A stretch of DNA of 64,000 nucleotides from assembly GCA_964619535.1 (NCBI GenBank), contig CAZUEX010000009.1, positions 1 to 64,000 of the forward strand, in the 5' to 3' direction. Position numbers and translations under genes: made by a program. Source of the stretch: Leptonema sp964619535. Lineage in GTDB: Bacteria > Spirochaetota > Leptospiria > Leptospirales > Leptonemataceae. Position 1 is the stretch's first letter; each line of letters opens with the position of its first letter. The notes beneath the pieces were generated by a model. The model made no database searches. It was given only the letters and a program-made list of their open reading frames with translations, and was not told the origin of the DNA. Positions 50,672-59,827 of this stretch are shown here, in pieces.

Positions 50672-51834
50672 AAAAATCACTCTGCTTATCATTCATTACC
50701 ATTCTGTTCATAGCCTTGCCCTTATTTCTCGGGTGTAGCGCCGGGGAACATCGTGAAGCCACGATGGATGTGAGCGAGGATCAGGGCTATGCTCCCAAGA
50801 ACTACAAGAGAAGCATCCTGGAATCAGCGGACCGTAGCAGTCCCGCAGAAGCCCGGACTGAAAGAGAAGCAGAACCAGCTCCAGCGAAGCGTCTTGTCAT
50901 TTATCGTGGGCGTATGCAGATTCAGGTGGTTCATCCTGCATCAACATTGCCGGCGGTGACCTCGATAGCGCGTGATCACGGTGGCCTTGTCGAACAGGCG
51001 AAGCATGAAAACCAGGGACAGAGCGTCGAAGTTGTACTGCGTATTCCCGTTGCGAGGTTTTTCGACGTCATGGATGCGCTGGCCGGGTTGGGAACGGTAC
51101 TGACGCGGTCGATACAGGCAAAGGATGTAACAGCTGCCTTTATGGATGTCGAGAATCGACTGAAGTCGGCCCGCATACTGAAGGCACGTCTGGAGAAGCT
51201 CCTGCGCACTGTGAAGAGTGTTGAAGAAAAGGTCAGGATCCTGCGCGAGATCAATCGTCTGGCCACAGAGATTGAAACGCTATCAGCTCGCAGCAAGGAC
51301 CTGATGAATCGCGCATCGATGTCGACCATTGCTGTGCGTTTGCAGGCCAGGCCTCAAACAAGAACCGTTCAGGGCAGGCGAAGTCCTTTTCCTTTCATAA
51401 GAGCACTGCGACCGGAACGGCGTAGCATTAAAGAGCCTTCATCGATTGAACGGACTGCTCCTGCCGGATTTTTCGATAACAGCGAGGCCTTTGAAGACGG
51501 CGACGATCAGCAATTTTTCTCTCCAGATGGTACCGTGTTGCGGTCAGGAGAAGTCGATAACAATCCGGCGGGGGATGCCTCCTTCTGGAGCAAAGCTCTG
51601 CAACTTGAGTTTCAGAGGCGATCCTATAAGGAGCTAAAGAGTGTGGCGTTGCCGAACGGCCACCTGTTTGTTTATCGTATTCATGACGGATTAAACATCT
51701 ACTACTATGGTATTGCTTTCCGTGTTACGGGTCAGAAGATACAGGTCTTTGAAGCGTTTTCCCCGGGCGAAGAGGCTTTCAAAAAGGACGGTGCGAAAAT
51801 GGTTGAGTTCCTGCGAATAGGAGGTCCGCTGTGA
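50668..51834 (+). CDS. DUF4349 lipoprotein
   Basis: This 388-residue protein has a lipoprotein signal ending ALPLFLGC. After an acidic linker comes a DUF4349 domain (about 75-225) with RLVIYRGRMQIQVV and a long coiled coil (LKARLEKLLRTVKSVEEKVRILREINRL). A C-terminal domain (about 290-388) is related to that of the 52421-52894 lipoprotein: both have a DASFWSKALQLE/DANLWKTTLVKA-like segment. DUF4349 proteins are envelope proteins of unknown role. Confidence 0.8.
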   Translation: MKKSLCLSFITILFIALPLFLGCSAGEHREATMDVSEDQGYAPKNYKRSILESADRSSPAEARTEREAEPAPAKRLVIYRGRMQIQVVHPASTLPAVTSIARDHGGLVEQAKHENQGQSVEVVLRIPVARFFDVMDALAGLGTVLTRSIQAKDVTAAFMDVENRLKSARILKARLEKLLRTVKSVEEKVRILREINRLATEIETLSARSKDLMNRASMSTIAVRLQARPQTRTVQGRRSPFPFIRALRPERRSIKEPSSIERTAPAGFFDNSEAFEDGDDQQFFSPDGTVLRSGEVDNNPAGDASFWSKALQLEFQRRSYKELKSVALPNGHLFVYRIHDGLNIYYYGIAFRVTGQKIQVFEAFSPGEEAFKKDGAKMVEFLRIGGPL

Positions 51835-52424
51835 GAACGCTGTTGCTTGCATTTCTCGTCTCGCTGCCAGCTGTCGTAAACGCAATGCCACGGGAACGGA
51901 TTCAGCTGGAGTTTGCCCTGCAGGCACCCAACCGCGAGCAGGCATTGCGCGAATTGAAACGCTGGGCAGAAGATGAAGGCGGCTATCTCTTTGCTCTGTC
52001 CGATGCGGCGATTATCGTACGTATTCCGGCAGGAACCGAAAGCCGTCTCGATAGCGTAGAGAAGAAGGTGCTGTCCCTTGGTGCTCTGATGACCCGGTCA
52101 ATCAGTCGCACCGATCATAGCGAGCAGATTGCAGGCCTTGATCTGGCTATACGGGTTAAAGAAAAGCATCTGGCCGATTTGCAGAAGTTGGCTGCAGATG
52201 CCGGATTGCGTCAGACGTTAACACTCGAACAGGAGTTACGCAAAGTGCAGGATGAGCTTGAAAAGCTGAAAGGCCGGCGTCGCATGTTGGTGGAATCTAC
52301 GCTGTTCATTGATTTACGGGTAACGTTTTCCTATAGGCCTCCGGTGAATCCGGCAGGAGAACCGGACTTTGGCTGGGTGAACGAAGCGGATCTATACGAT
52401 CTGATGAAGAAGGTGGGGCAATGA
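51831..52424 (+). CDS. Periplasmic DUF4349-like protein
   Basis: This 197-residue protein starts with a signal peptide (MRTLLLAFLVSLPAVVNAM) that lacks a lipobox. The rest mirrors the DUF4349 part of the preceding protein, with an N-terminal ferredoxin-like half and a coiled coil (QTLTLEQELRKVQDELEKLK). It may pair with its paralogue. Overlaps of 4 bp on both sides place it inside the operon. Confidence 0.75.
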   Translation: MRTLLLAFLVSLPAVVNAMPRERIQLEFALQAPNREQALRELKRWAEDEGGYLFALSDAAIIVRIPAGTESRLDSVEKKVLSLGALMTRSISRTDHSEQIAGLDLAIRVKEKHLADLQKLAADAGLRQTLTLEQELRKVQDELEKLKGRRRMLVESTLFIDLRVTFSYRPPVNPAGEPDFGWVNEADLYDLMKKVGQ

Positions 52425-52894
52425 AGGCGCTTTTCTCCGTGTGTCGCTGGCTTGTTCTGCCAATGGCTTTGATGCTTGCGGGTTGCCGCAGCTTTGATGC
52501 TGTTGCTCCGACCGGCTTTGCGGTTTACGAGAACCGGTCTCTTTTCTGGGATGAGTTTAAGGCCATTACGGCCGACGGAGTACGTTTCCGCGTTCGTGAG
52601 GTTGCCAATGAACCCGAAGGCGATGCCAACCTATGGAAAACAACGCTTGTAAAGGCACTGGAAAAGAAAGGCTATCGCATTGTCGATTCCACGACTCTGC
52701 GGACGTACCAGGGAAGAACGATGCACCTCGTTAGAGGACAGCTGTCCGAGGCCGATCAGGACTATCTCTATGTTTCAGGTTTTCTTGTCGATGGAAAACA
52801 AATTATCCTGGTTGAAGCAGGTGGCCCTCGCGATTTGATGGAGCATCATGCCAGGGGGCTTGAACAGGCCCTGAAATCTCTGAAGGTTCGATGA
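52421..52894 (+). CDS. Lipoprotein related to the C-terminus of the DUF4349 lipoprotein
   Basis: This 157-residue lipoprotein (signal ending ALMLAGC) has a domain with GDANLWKTTLVKALEKKGYRI, GRTMHLVRGQ and YLYVSGFLVDGKQIILVEAGGP. The same pattern, a short helix then a beta meander, occurs at the end of the DUF4349 protein two genes upstream (DASFWSKALQLE, YYYGIAFRVTGQKI). The operon thus seems to have split or duplicated one architecture. Function unknown. Confidence 0.75.
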   Translation: MKALFSVCRWLVLPMALMLAGCRSFDAVAPTGFAVYENRSLFWDEFKAITADGVRFRVREVANEPEGDANLWKTTLVKALEKKGYRIVDSTTLRTYQGRTMHLVRGQLSEADQDYLYVSGFLVDGKQIILVEAGGPRDLMEHHARGLEQALKSLKVR

Positions 52895-53439
52895 AAGTAG
52901 TCTTTCTTGATCGTGATGATACGCTGAACGAAGATCCAGGATATCTCAATGATGCCTCCAGGGTCAGGCTTCTGCCCGGTGTTGCGGCAGGATTGCAGCG
53001 CCTGCAGGCGGCCGGTTACCAGTTTATCATCTTAACGAATCAGTCAGGCATTGGAAGAGGCCTGATTACGGCCGAGCAACTGGAAGCCGTTCATCGCCAG
53101 CTGCTTCACCTCCTTGCGCTTGAGGGTGTACAGGTGCTTGATATCCTGTTCTGTCCGCATGTGCCGGATGATCGGTGTGAATGCCGTAAGCCTGCTGCCG
53201 GTTTGCTCTGGAAGGCCCTGGAGCGACATCCGCAGATTGATGTGAGTCGGAGCTGGATGATCGGCGATCGCTACCGCGATCTGCAGCCAGGGCTGGATAC
53301 CCGTGTCGACGGAAAGATTATACCGGGCATCCTCGTTGGAAGCAAAGAAGAGCCCGGAACGCCGCCAGCGAATCTAAAGTACAGAGTTGCTGATCTGAAC
53401 GAAGCTGCCGGTTGCATCCTTGGCGATTCGCCACGGTGA
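52891..53439 (+). CDS. gmhB: D,D-heptose 1,7-bisphosphate phosphatase-like HAD enzyme
   Basis: This 182-residue HAD phosphatase of the GmhB/HisB-N type has FLDRDDTLNEDPGY as nucleophile motif, ILTNQSGIGRG, zinc ligands in FCPHVPDDRCECRKP, and MIGDRYRDL for magnesium. GmhB removes the C7 phosphate in making ADP-heptose for LPS core. The context, four envelope-protein genes in one overlapping operon, fits a surface-glycan role. A different sugar phosphate remains possible. Confidence 0.85.
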   Translation: MKVVFLDRDDTLNEDPGYLNDASRVRLLPGVAAGLQRLQAAGYQFIILTNQSGIGRGLITAEQLEAVHRQLLHLLALEGVQVLDILFCPHVPDDRCECRKPAAGLLWKALERHPQIDVSRSWMIGDRYRDLQPGLDTRVDGKIIPGILVGSKEEPGTPPANLKYRVADLNEAAGCILGDSPR

Positions 53440-53443
53440 TGTT

Positions 53444-54397
53444 TCAGGATGTGCGTTGTTTCCCTGTCATCCGCTGATTATAGAATTGCAGCAGGTCGTA
53501 AGCCATCTGCAGGTGCGGGACGTTTACCCTGCCTTTTCTGGCCATGCGGAGAGGTTCGCCCAGGATGGTATCAACCTCCATGGGACGTCCTGCTTCATAG
53601 TCAAGCAGCATCGATGTTTTGTAAGGGCGCATACGCTTTGTTCGCTCAAGCATATCCCGGATGGTTTTTTCGGACAACCGAATCCCCTCTGTGGCTGCAA
53701 TGGCCTTGATCTCGCGCATGATGCGCAGGGATAGGTCGGCCGTTCTTGGATTGTTAACGATCGGATCGGTATCGGCCTGCAGAAGTACGGATAACGTATT
53801 GTAAGCAGCGTTCCACAGCAATTTTTCATACCTCGCTTTGCGGAGGTTGGGAACGTAATCGCTTTCGATTCCGGCCTTTTGAAACAGGGCGGTTAGTTTT
53901 CGCGCTGTGGCGTTTTGCTTTCGGTTGAGAGCACCGATCTTAACCATGCCATAGTCGATGTGATCGATACGCTTTGCACTGATACGGTTAATGCACGTAA
54001 AGGCCAGACCTCCCAGTATGACCGGTTGAAGGGAGGAGCGCCGGTAATGCTCTTCATACCGCTCTTCCTGGTTAATCCCGTTTTGCAGAAGCAGGATTAC
54101 GCTATGTTCCTTTAGAACGGGCGTTACCAGGGGAAACGGATCGAGGTAGGGCAACGTCTTTAGAGATACGATGACGAGATCGGCCGGCTGCATGCTTTCT
54201 GAGCGTGCAAAGCAGCGCACGGGCAAGGTATAATTGGTCCATGGGCTGCGCACGGACAGGTATCTGGTCTTTGCCATCGTTGCCGACATATATTCGACGG
54301 AAAGGCCGAATCGTTGCAGCATCGATCCGTAAAAGGCTCCTACGGCTCCCGCCCCGATGACGGCAACGGATGGGGCCTCCGGTAACAGTACTGGCAT
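53444..54397 (-). CDS. panE: 2-dehydropantoate 2-reductase family protein
   Basis: This 317-residue enzyme reduces ketopantoate to pantoate for coenzyme A. It has the NADPH site VAVIGAGAVGAFYGSML, the conserved LLQNGINQEE, and the catalytic Lys in RYEKLLWNAAYN. The length is normal. Paralogues with other 2-keto substrates exist, so the exact substrate is less certain than the family. It converges on gmhB with a 4-bp gap and lies 8 bp after the esterase-like gene in the same direction. Confidence 0.87.
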   Translation of the reverse strand: MPVLLPEAPSVAVIGAGAVGAFYGSMLQRFGLSVEYMSATMAKTRYLSVRSPWTNYTLPVRCFARSESMQPADLVIVSLKTLPYLDPFPLVTPVLKEHSVILLLQNGINQEERYEEHYRRSSLQPVILGGLAFTCINRISAKRIDHIDYGMVKIGALNRKQNATARKLTALFQKAGIESDYVPNLRKARYEKLLWNAAYNTLSVLLQADTDPIVNNPRTADLSLRIMREIKAIAATEGIRLSEKTIRDMLERTKRMRPYKTSMLLDYEAGRPMEVDTILGEPLRMARKGRVNVPHLQMAYDLLQFYNQRMTGKQRTS

Positions 54398-54405
54398 AGG
54401 GTATA

Positions 54406-55356
54406 CTATCGCGAATCCTTGTTATCTGTGAAGAAAAATTCGACGCTGCTTTCCGTGGCATTCCACTCGGCAGAGACGGGGCCGACGATTTCGGGTGGAG
54501 TTGGGCTCCAGCCACCGGGCCAGGTGTGACCGCCGCCGTGAATCGTTATGCTTTTCAGCCGGGTCTCATCGTTGCATGTGTAGCTTTCCATGGTGAGGCT
54601 GGTTCCGTCCTGCGGGAAGCGATCGGACCTGCGAACAGGCCCGTGCTTGCATCCGAGACCGTTTCTAAGCCTCTTGACCGTTTCTACGAAGGGCAGGGCC
54701 TGTCCCAGCGGGGTGCGAAGCATTCGTATCTCGCCACCGCCAAAGGGAACGACGGGGTCTGCCGTGCCATGGGCAATCAGCACGGACACCGGATGCGTAA
54801 AATTGCAAACCTGGCCTGGCCGCATGCCGCCTGCGATAATCGCCAGGGAGCGAAAACGGTCCGGTGCTTCGCAAAGTAGCCTCAGCGTAAAGAATGCCCC
54901 TTCGCCAAAGCCCGCTGCATAAATGCCCGATGGGTCTACAGGAAAATTGCGTACCAGCTCGTCGATCAACAGGCGAACAAAGAGAACATTGTCAGAGCGG
55001 TCCCAGCTACCGTCTGTGGCTACAGGAAGAGCCAGAAAGAATTGATGGGCTTCTGCCAGTTCCTGCCACCGGTTTCGACTGAGTTTTACAATGGACTGTG
55101 GATTGCCATCCCGTTCATGAAAGACCATGACCAGAGGATATAACCGTGGGCTGCCCTGTTCGATTGCCTGCGGAACGTAAAGAAGTACATGCCTGCCTTC
55201 GCCTTCTACGAGCACAGGAACGGAACGGATACGTTCAGGAGGGAGCCGGGCCTCTGGAGCGAAACATCCGACTGAGAGCAGCATGGCTGCTATAAGGACG
55301 GACTGGAAACGTCCTGCTCTGGAACACTGTAAGGGTAGCCGCATCCGGGATCTCAT
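54406..55356 (-). CDS. PHB-depolymerase/LpqC-like lipoprotein lacking its nucleophile Ser
   Basis: This 316-residue protein has a lipoprotein signal ending MLLSVGC (Cys31) and an alpha/beta-hydrolase fold of the LpqC type. The acid (IAHGTADPVVPF) and histidine (IHGGGHTWPG) parts of the triad are present. The nucleophile elbow, normally GxSxG, reads GFGEG, with Gly151 in place of Ser. It is probably a binding protein or pseudoenzyme. It overlaps rlmI by 4 bp. Confidence 0.82.
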   Translation of the reverse strand: MRSRMRLPLQCSRAGRFQSVLIAAMLLSVGCFAPEARLPPERIRSVPVLVEGEGRHVLLYVPQAIEQGSPRLYPLVMVFHERDGNPQSIVKLSRNRWQELAEAHQFFLALPVATDGSWDRSDNVLFVRLLIDELVRNFPVDPSGIYAAGFGEGAFFTLRLLCEAPDRFRSLAIIAGGMRPGQVCNFTHPVSVLIAHGTADPVVPFGGGEIRMLRTPLGQALPFVETVKRLRNGLGCKHGPVRRSDRFPQDGTSLTMESYTCNDETRLKSITIHGGGHTWPGGWSPTPPEIVGPVSAEWNATESSVEFFFTDNKDSR

Positions 55357-56483
55357 TGAACGAGCAAGACAGAACCTTTCAGATACTGACCTTCGGGATG
55401 ATAGATACTGATAGGATGGTCCGGTGCCTGGGTCAGAAAGTCAATGATTTTCACATCCCGACCCGAATCCGAGGCCGCAGCGAAGAGGATCTTGCGAAAG
55501 AGATCGGTCGATACATGCTGCGAACATGAAAAAGTGAACAGCAGTCCACCGGAGGCGATCTTCTTCATGGCCTGCAGATTGATGTCTTTGTATCCGCGGG
55601 CTGCACGATCCACTGCTGCGCGCGTTTTGGCGAAGGCCGGTGGATCAAGAATCATGGCATCGAAACGGTTGGTTTCGACTTCGCGCAGAAAGTTGAAACA
55701 ATCTGCCTTCTGTATTTCGTGTGATCCTTCATGTGGGTTGAGGTCAACGTTTTCTTTACAGAGCTCCAGAGCCCGTTCTGAAAGATCGACAGAAAGAACG
55801 TAGCGTGCCTTGCCGCGAAGGGCTGCAGCCGAAAAGCCTCCGGTATACGAGAAGGCGTTCAAGAGGGAGCGTCCCGCCGCATGTTCTTCCACGATCCTGC
55901 GATTTTCGCGTTGATCGAGGAAGAAGCCGGTTTTCTGCCCACCGGCAAGATCCGCTTTGAGTCGAAGTCCGCGTTCGTAGAATTCCACCACTGTAGTGGG
56001 TTCGCCTTTCCAGGTATCATCGATTCGCAGCGCCCGGATGCCATGCTGTTCTTTCAGAAAGGCCTCGACGATGCCAATAATGTTGCGCGTGCCTTCATGC
56101 TGGACCTGCAGAACGGCAGCCTCTCCGTAAATGTCGCATATCAGGCCAGGAAAGCCGTCCGATTCGGAGTGGATGAGACGAAAGGCGGTTGTTTCGGGCG
56201 GAAGGACAGCGCGCCGCAGGGCAGAGGCTCTTTCCAGCCTTTCGCTCCAGTAGGCCTCGTCGAAGCCTGAGGCCGGCACAGGTCCAAAATGAAAAAGCCG
56301 GCAGCGGATTTGATGCCGGCCGTCATAAAAGCCCGCTCCGAGGACGCTTCCCGAATGCGAATGTACCGTAACGATGGAACCGGAAGGCGCCTCCTCCGCG
56401 TGATGAACCGCCCCGCTGAAGATCCAGGGGTGACGGTGCAGGACGGATCGCTCGCGATCTTTCTTCAGTGTGAGGGCTGCCAT
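55353..56483 (-). CDS. rlmI: 23S rRNA (cytosine-C5) methyltransferase RlmI-like
   Basis: This SAM enzyme of about 376 residues has an N-terminal PUA domain (RHPWIFSGAVHHAEE) and a methyltransferase core with KTGFFLDQRENRR, NAFSYTGGFSAAAL, LDPPAFAKTR and FSCSQHV. RlmI makes m5C1962 in E. coli 23S rRNA. The ATG at 56483 gives the family's normal N-terminus (AALTLKKDRERSVL); the longer ORF adds 13 unrelated residues. It is the second RNA methyltransferase of this superfamily in the window. Confidence 0.88.
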   Translation of the reverse strand: MAALTLKKDRERSVLHRHPWIFSGAVHHAEEAPSGSIVTVHSHSGSVLGAGFYDGRHQIRCRLFHFGPVPASGFDEAYWSERLERASALRRAVLPPETTAFRLIHSESDGFPGLICDIYGEAAVLQVQHEGTRNIIGIVEAFLKEQHGIRALRIDDTWKGEPTTVVEFYERGLRLKADLAGGQKTGFFLDQRENRRIVEEHAAGRSLLNAFSYTGGFSAAALRGKARYVLSVDLSERALELCKENVDLNPHEGSHEIQKADCFNFLREVETNRFDAMILDPPAFAKTRAAVDRAARGYKDINLQAMKKIASGGLLFTFSCSQHVSTDLFRKILFAAASDSGRDVKIIDFLTQAPDHPISIYHPEGQYLKGSVLLVQ

Positions 56484-56615
56484 TCGTCCAGATATCCGGC
56501 AGCCGGTGGGAAAACAAGCCACATCGTAAAATCCAGATCACCCCATTTTCTTCTTGTTGACCGCCCTGTCATGGTCGATCATATGAACAGTCGTATGTTC
56601 TGGCTGCCGAAACCA

Positions 56616-57509
56616 ATGACGCAACATGACAACCGTCTGCACGCGATCTTTCAGCGCGGTGTTTACGTGCTGCTATTTCTGCTCCTTGCCTGCGGTGGTG
56701 ATAGCGGAGGATTCTCGGAGCCAACCTTTGATGAGCGCGTTGAATTGCCACAGGTAGCCGACGAGAGCAATGCTCTGCGTTTCGGCGCCGCTTCGCTTGA
56801 AAATCCCATTGAGCTTTCCGAATCCTACTATGCGCTGTTGAAGAAGCTCTCTGAAATTCTGGGTCGACCTGTTCGTTTTATCCCTCTGAAAAGCAATGAG
56901 GAACTGATGCAGGCCGTAGAGCGAGGACAGGTGGACATTGCCCGACTTGGTCCCCTTGTATATCTGCGTCTTCGCGATCGGGTACGTCTTGAGGTTCTTG
57001 TCAGTCCGCGAAAAAAGGACGGTATCGGAAGCTACTCTGTCATTGCTGTTCGAAATGATAGTCCAATTAAATCGTTGAAGCAATTGCGTGGAAAAAGTAT
57101 CGCTCTGGGCGATCCCCTTTCCACATATTCCAATGCTATTCCACGCAGAATGTTGCGCGACTCCGGTGTAGGCATGGGCGAACTGAGCAAGGTGGGCATG
57201 CTGGGCAGCATGGACAACTGTGCGCAGAATGTGCTCAACGGGGCCTACAGCGCCGGTGCCATGAGCGACTCGGTCTACGAAAAATTCCGGATGAGAGCCA
57301 TCGGGCTGCGGATCCTTGCGCGATCCGAAAACCTGCCTGGAGAGCCGATTGTAGCTCGCAGCGCTCTGGGGGCTGCCACTGTGGACAGGCTGCGACGAGC
57401 CTTTCTGTCCGTACGGGATCCAGAGATCCTGCATCCTATAGCACCGGGAATGGAGGCCTTTGTGCCAGCACGGCCCGGTGACTACGATCGCTTCGCGACT
57501 TACGAATGA
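56616..57509 (+). CDS. PhnD-like substrate-binding lipoprotein
   Basis: This lipoprotein of about 297 residues (signal ending YVLLFLLLAC) has a type II periplasmic binding fold of the PhnD/phosphite-binding kind: ESYYALLKKLSEILGRPVRFI, RGQVDIARLGPLVYL, LKQLRGKSIALGDPLSTYSN. No ABC permease or ATPase gene is nearby; a chemoreceptor gene follows 9 bp later. It may present its ligand to that receptor. The start is uncertain, with further in-frame ATGs at 56571, 56583 and 56595. Confidence 0.82.
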   Translation: MTQHDNRLHAIFQRGVYVLLFLLLACGGDSGGFSEPTFDERVELPQVADESNALRFGAASLENPIELSESYYALLKKLSEILGRPVRFIPLKSNEELMQAVERGQVDIARLGPLVYLRLRDRVRLEVLVSPRKKDGIGSYSVIAVRNDSPIKSLKQLRGKSIALGDPLSTYSNAIPRRMLRDSGVGMGELSKVGMLGSMDNCAQNVLNGAYSAGAMSDSVYEKFRMRAIGLRILARSENLPGEPIVARSALGAATVDRLRRAFLSVRDPEILHPIAPGMEAFVPARPGDYDRFATYE

Positions 57510-57518
57510 GGACAGAAG

Positions 57519-59210
57519 ATGTTTGACAGGATCTGGAAAGCATTTCTGGGGTTGAAGGTGCCTCTCAGTGTAAAGGTGATCACCATGATTACCTTTCTGG
57601 AGGCGGGTGCCGTCATTACGCTGGCCTTTTTTATCATTGTATACAACTATCAAATTCTTCGCGGTGATGCGGACAGTCGTGCCAGAGAGATTGCCGTAGC
57701 CCTGCGCAGGCCTGTGGTGGAGGCCATCGTCCAGAATGATTACATCAAGCTGCAGAAGACGATGGAGCGCCTCGGTAAAGAAGAATCGATCCGCTATGCC
57801 ATCATCCAGGACCGGCATGGTCGCGCCCTTGTGCACAGCCATCCTCACTATGTGGGGTTGATCTTTAACGATCCGAATTCCATGAAGGCGTTTTACTCAG
57901 AGACGCCGATTATTCAGGACTACTATGCCTTTGATCGCGTATATACACGAGACCTGGCCATGCCCCTGGATACGGCTATGGGCCGAATTGGCTATATCCG
58001 TATTGGTATGAACTTTGACACGCAGGTACGGGAGCCGTTGATCTTTACCGGACTTGTTACGCTGATCATGGTGGTCATTTTTATTGGCATTGGTGTGCTG
58101 ATTGCCATACCGGCCACGCGTATGCTCCTTGATCCCGTTCATGCCGTGCAGAAGGCTACGGAATCCATTGCCGTTGGTGATCTGTCCGTCAGTGTTGATA
58201 CGCTCAGCCGCGACGAAATCGGTGCGATGGCGCGAGCCTTTAACCGAATGGTGGAAAGTCAGCGCGTGATGGTGTCGTCCATCCGGCGTATCTCTAACGA
58301 GGTATCTCATGCCTCTGAAGAGCTGGCAGCCTCTTCAGAGGAGGTATCGTCTTCGGCGGTCGAAGTAAATGATACCGTCCAAAAGGTAGCCGACGATTCG
58401 GTGACGGGCCTGCAGCATACAGATGAGATCAATCGCATGATCGAATCGTTTACGAACCTGCTAAACCAGGCCAGGGATCAGGCCGGCAAAACCATGAAGG
58501 TGGCAGGCGATTCCTATGCTGCTGCCGATCAGGGGCGGCAGGACGTCATTGTCATGAATGAAACGATGTTTCAGATCAAGACGGGATCCGAAGAGAACCT
58601 GCAGGCCATTCTGCAGCTGGATGAGTTTACCCGCCAGATCGAAGGGATTACAGATGCTATCAGCGGCATTGCGGGGCAGATCAACCTGCTTGCGCTGAAT
58701 GCAGCCATTGAAGCCGCAAGGGCAGGCGAAGTCGGGCGGGGCTTTGCTGTAGTCGCCGATGAAATCGGAAAGCTTGCCGATCAATCCACCCGTCAGGCCA
58801 AGGACGTGGCCACGATGGTGAACCGGATCATTGAGATCACACGAAGCTCCGTAGATGTCACCAAAAAGCAGTCCGAGCTCATTCTGCAGGGGGCAGAGGC
58901 TGCCGCAGCCGTGAACGAGTCACTGGGGCGCATTGTGGAGGCCTCCCGGTCGATTTCCACGCAGGCCCAGGCCATACTGGAAATTGCTGAAAAAGAGGTG
59001 CGTGAATCCGACGCCGTACGATCCCGGATCAACGCTCTGAATGTGCTGATGAACGACACTGCAAGCCGGGCCGTGGAAGTCCGCCAATCCACCCGAGAAA
59101 CGACGGATGCCATGGAAGAGGTGGCCCGGGGATCGCAAACGCTCAGTGCACTTGCCGTCAACCTCAAGGAGATGGTAGAGCAGTTCAAGCTTGATAAGGA
59201 CGATGAATGA
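57519..59210 (+). CDS. Methyl-accepting chemotaxis protein
   Basis: This 563-residue chemoreceptor has membrane helices near 20-43 and 180-200, which enclose a periplasmic sensor of about 135 residues. A HAMP domain follows, then a long signalling coiled coil with the hairpin tip INLLALNAAIEAARAGEVGRGFAVVADEI. It should signal through CheW/CheA to the periplasmic flagella of a spirochaete. Its gene lies directly after a substrate-binding lipoprotein gene, which suggests indirect ligand sensing. Confidence 0.93.
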   Translation: MFDRIWKAFLGLKVPLSVKVITMITFLEAGAVITLAFFIIVYNYQILRGDADSRAREIAVALRRPVVEAIVQNDYIKLQKTMERLGKEESIRYAIIQDRHGRALVHSHPHYVGLIFNDPNSMKAFYSETPIIQDYYAFDRVYTRDLAMPLDTAMGRIGYIRIGMNFDTQVREPLIFTGLVTLIMVVIFIGIGVLIAIPATRMLLDPVHAVQKATESIAVGDLSVSVDTLSRDEIGAMARAFNRMVESQRVMVSSIRRISNEVSHASEELAASSEEVSSSAVEVNDTVQKVADDSVTGLQHTDEINRMIESFTNLLNQARDQAGKTMKVAGDSYAAADQGRQDVIVMNETMFQIKTGSEENLQAILQLDEFTRQIEGITDAISGIAGQINLLALNAAIEAARAGEVGRGFAVVADEIGKLADQSTRQAKDVATMVNRIIEITRSSVDVTKKQSELILQGAEAAAAVNESLGRIVEASRSISTQAQAILEIAEKEVRESDAVRSRINALNVLMNDTASRAVEVRQSTRETTDAMEEVARGSQTLSALAVNLKEMVEQFKLDKDDE

Positions 59211-59827
59211 TCACTCTTTTCGTGGGGACGGTGCTGTTGAGTATCATACATGCTGCCATCCCCAACCACTGGATGCCTTTTGTACTGCTTTCCCGTACCG
59301 AGCGCTGGACGTTATCCGAAACCATAGGTATTACCCTGCTGGCAGGGCTGGCTCATAGTGCCAGCACCGTCATTCTCGGATTGCTTATAGGCGGCATCGG
59401 CTACTCCCTGGCGCAGGAGTACATGTTTGTGGGCACGATTATTGCCCCTCTGATTCTCATCTTCATGGGCATCGTCTACTTCAGTCTGGACCTCAGGCAT
59501 TCCCATCATGAGCACATCCCCGGGAAGCAGGAGATGGCCGGACGTTCGCGATGGATGATCATCCTGATCCTCAGCGGAGCGATGTTCTTTTCCCCCTGCC
59601 TTGAAATCGAATCCTATTTCTTCACGGCCGGTGCCCATGGCTGGGCCGGAATCTGGTTGGTCGCCGCCCTTTATCCCGTTCTTTCTGTTGGAACGATGGT
59701 GCTTCTGGTTCTCCTCGTTCGGCGTAGTTTGCTTCACTGGAGCGGTGCCTTCCTGGAACGTCATGAGAAGAAGATTACAGGGTTCACCCTGATTCTACTT
59801 GGCATAGTGGCCTACTTCTGGAACTAG
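59207..59827 (+). CDS. NicO/UreH-like membrane protein, probable metal transporter
   Basis: This 206-residue protein has about six membrane helices. IIHAAIPNHWMPFVLL near the start, a His-rich loop (RHSHHEH) and FFSPCLEIESYFFTAGAHG recall NicO/RcnA or UreH-type nickel or cobalt transporters. The match is by motif pattern only. The start overlaps the chemoreceptor stop by 4 bp and the stop overlaps the convergent gene by 4 bp. Confidence 0.6.
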   Translation: MITLFVGTVLLSIIHAAIPNHWMPFVLLSRTERWTLSETIGITLLAGLAHSASTVILGLLIGGIGYSLAQEYMFVGTIIAPLILIFMGIVYFSLDLRHSHHEHIPGKQEMAGRSRWMIILILSGAMFFSPCLEIESYFFTAGAHGWAGIWLVAALYPVLSVGTMVLLVLLVRRSLLHWSGAFLERHEKKITGFTLILLGIVAYFWN

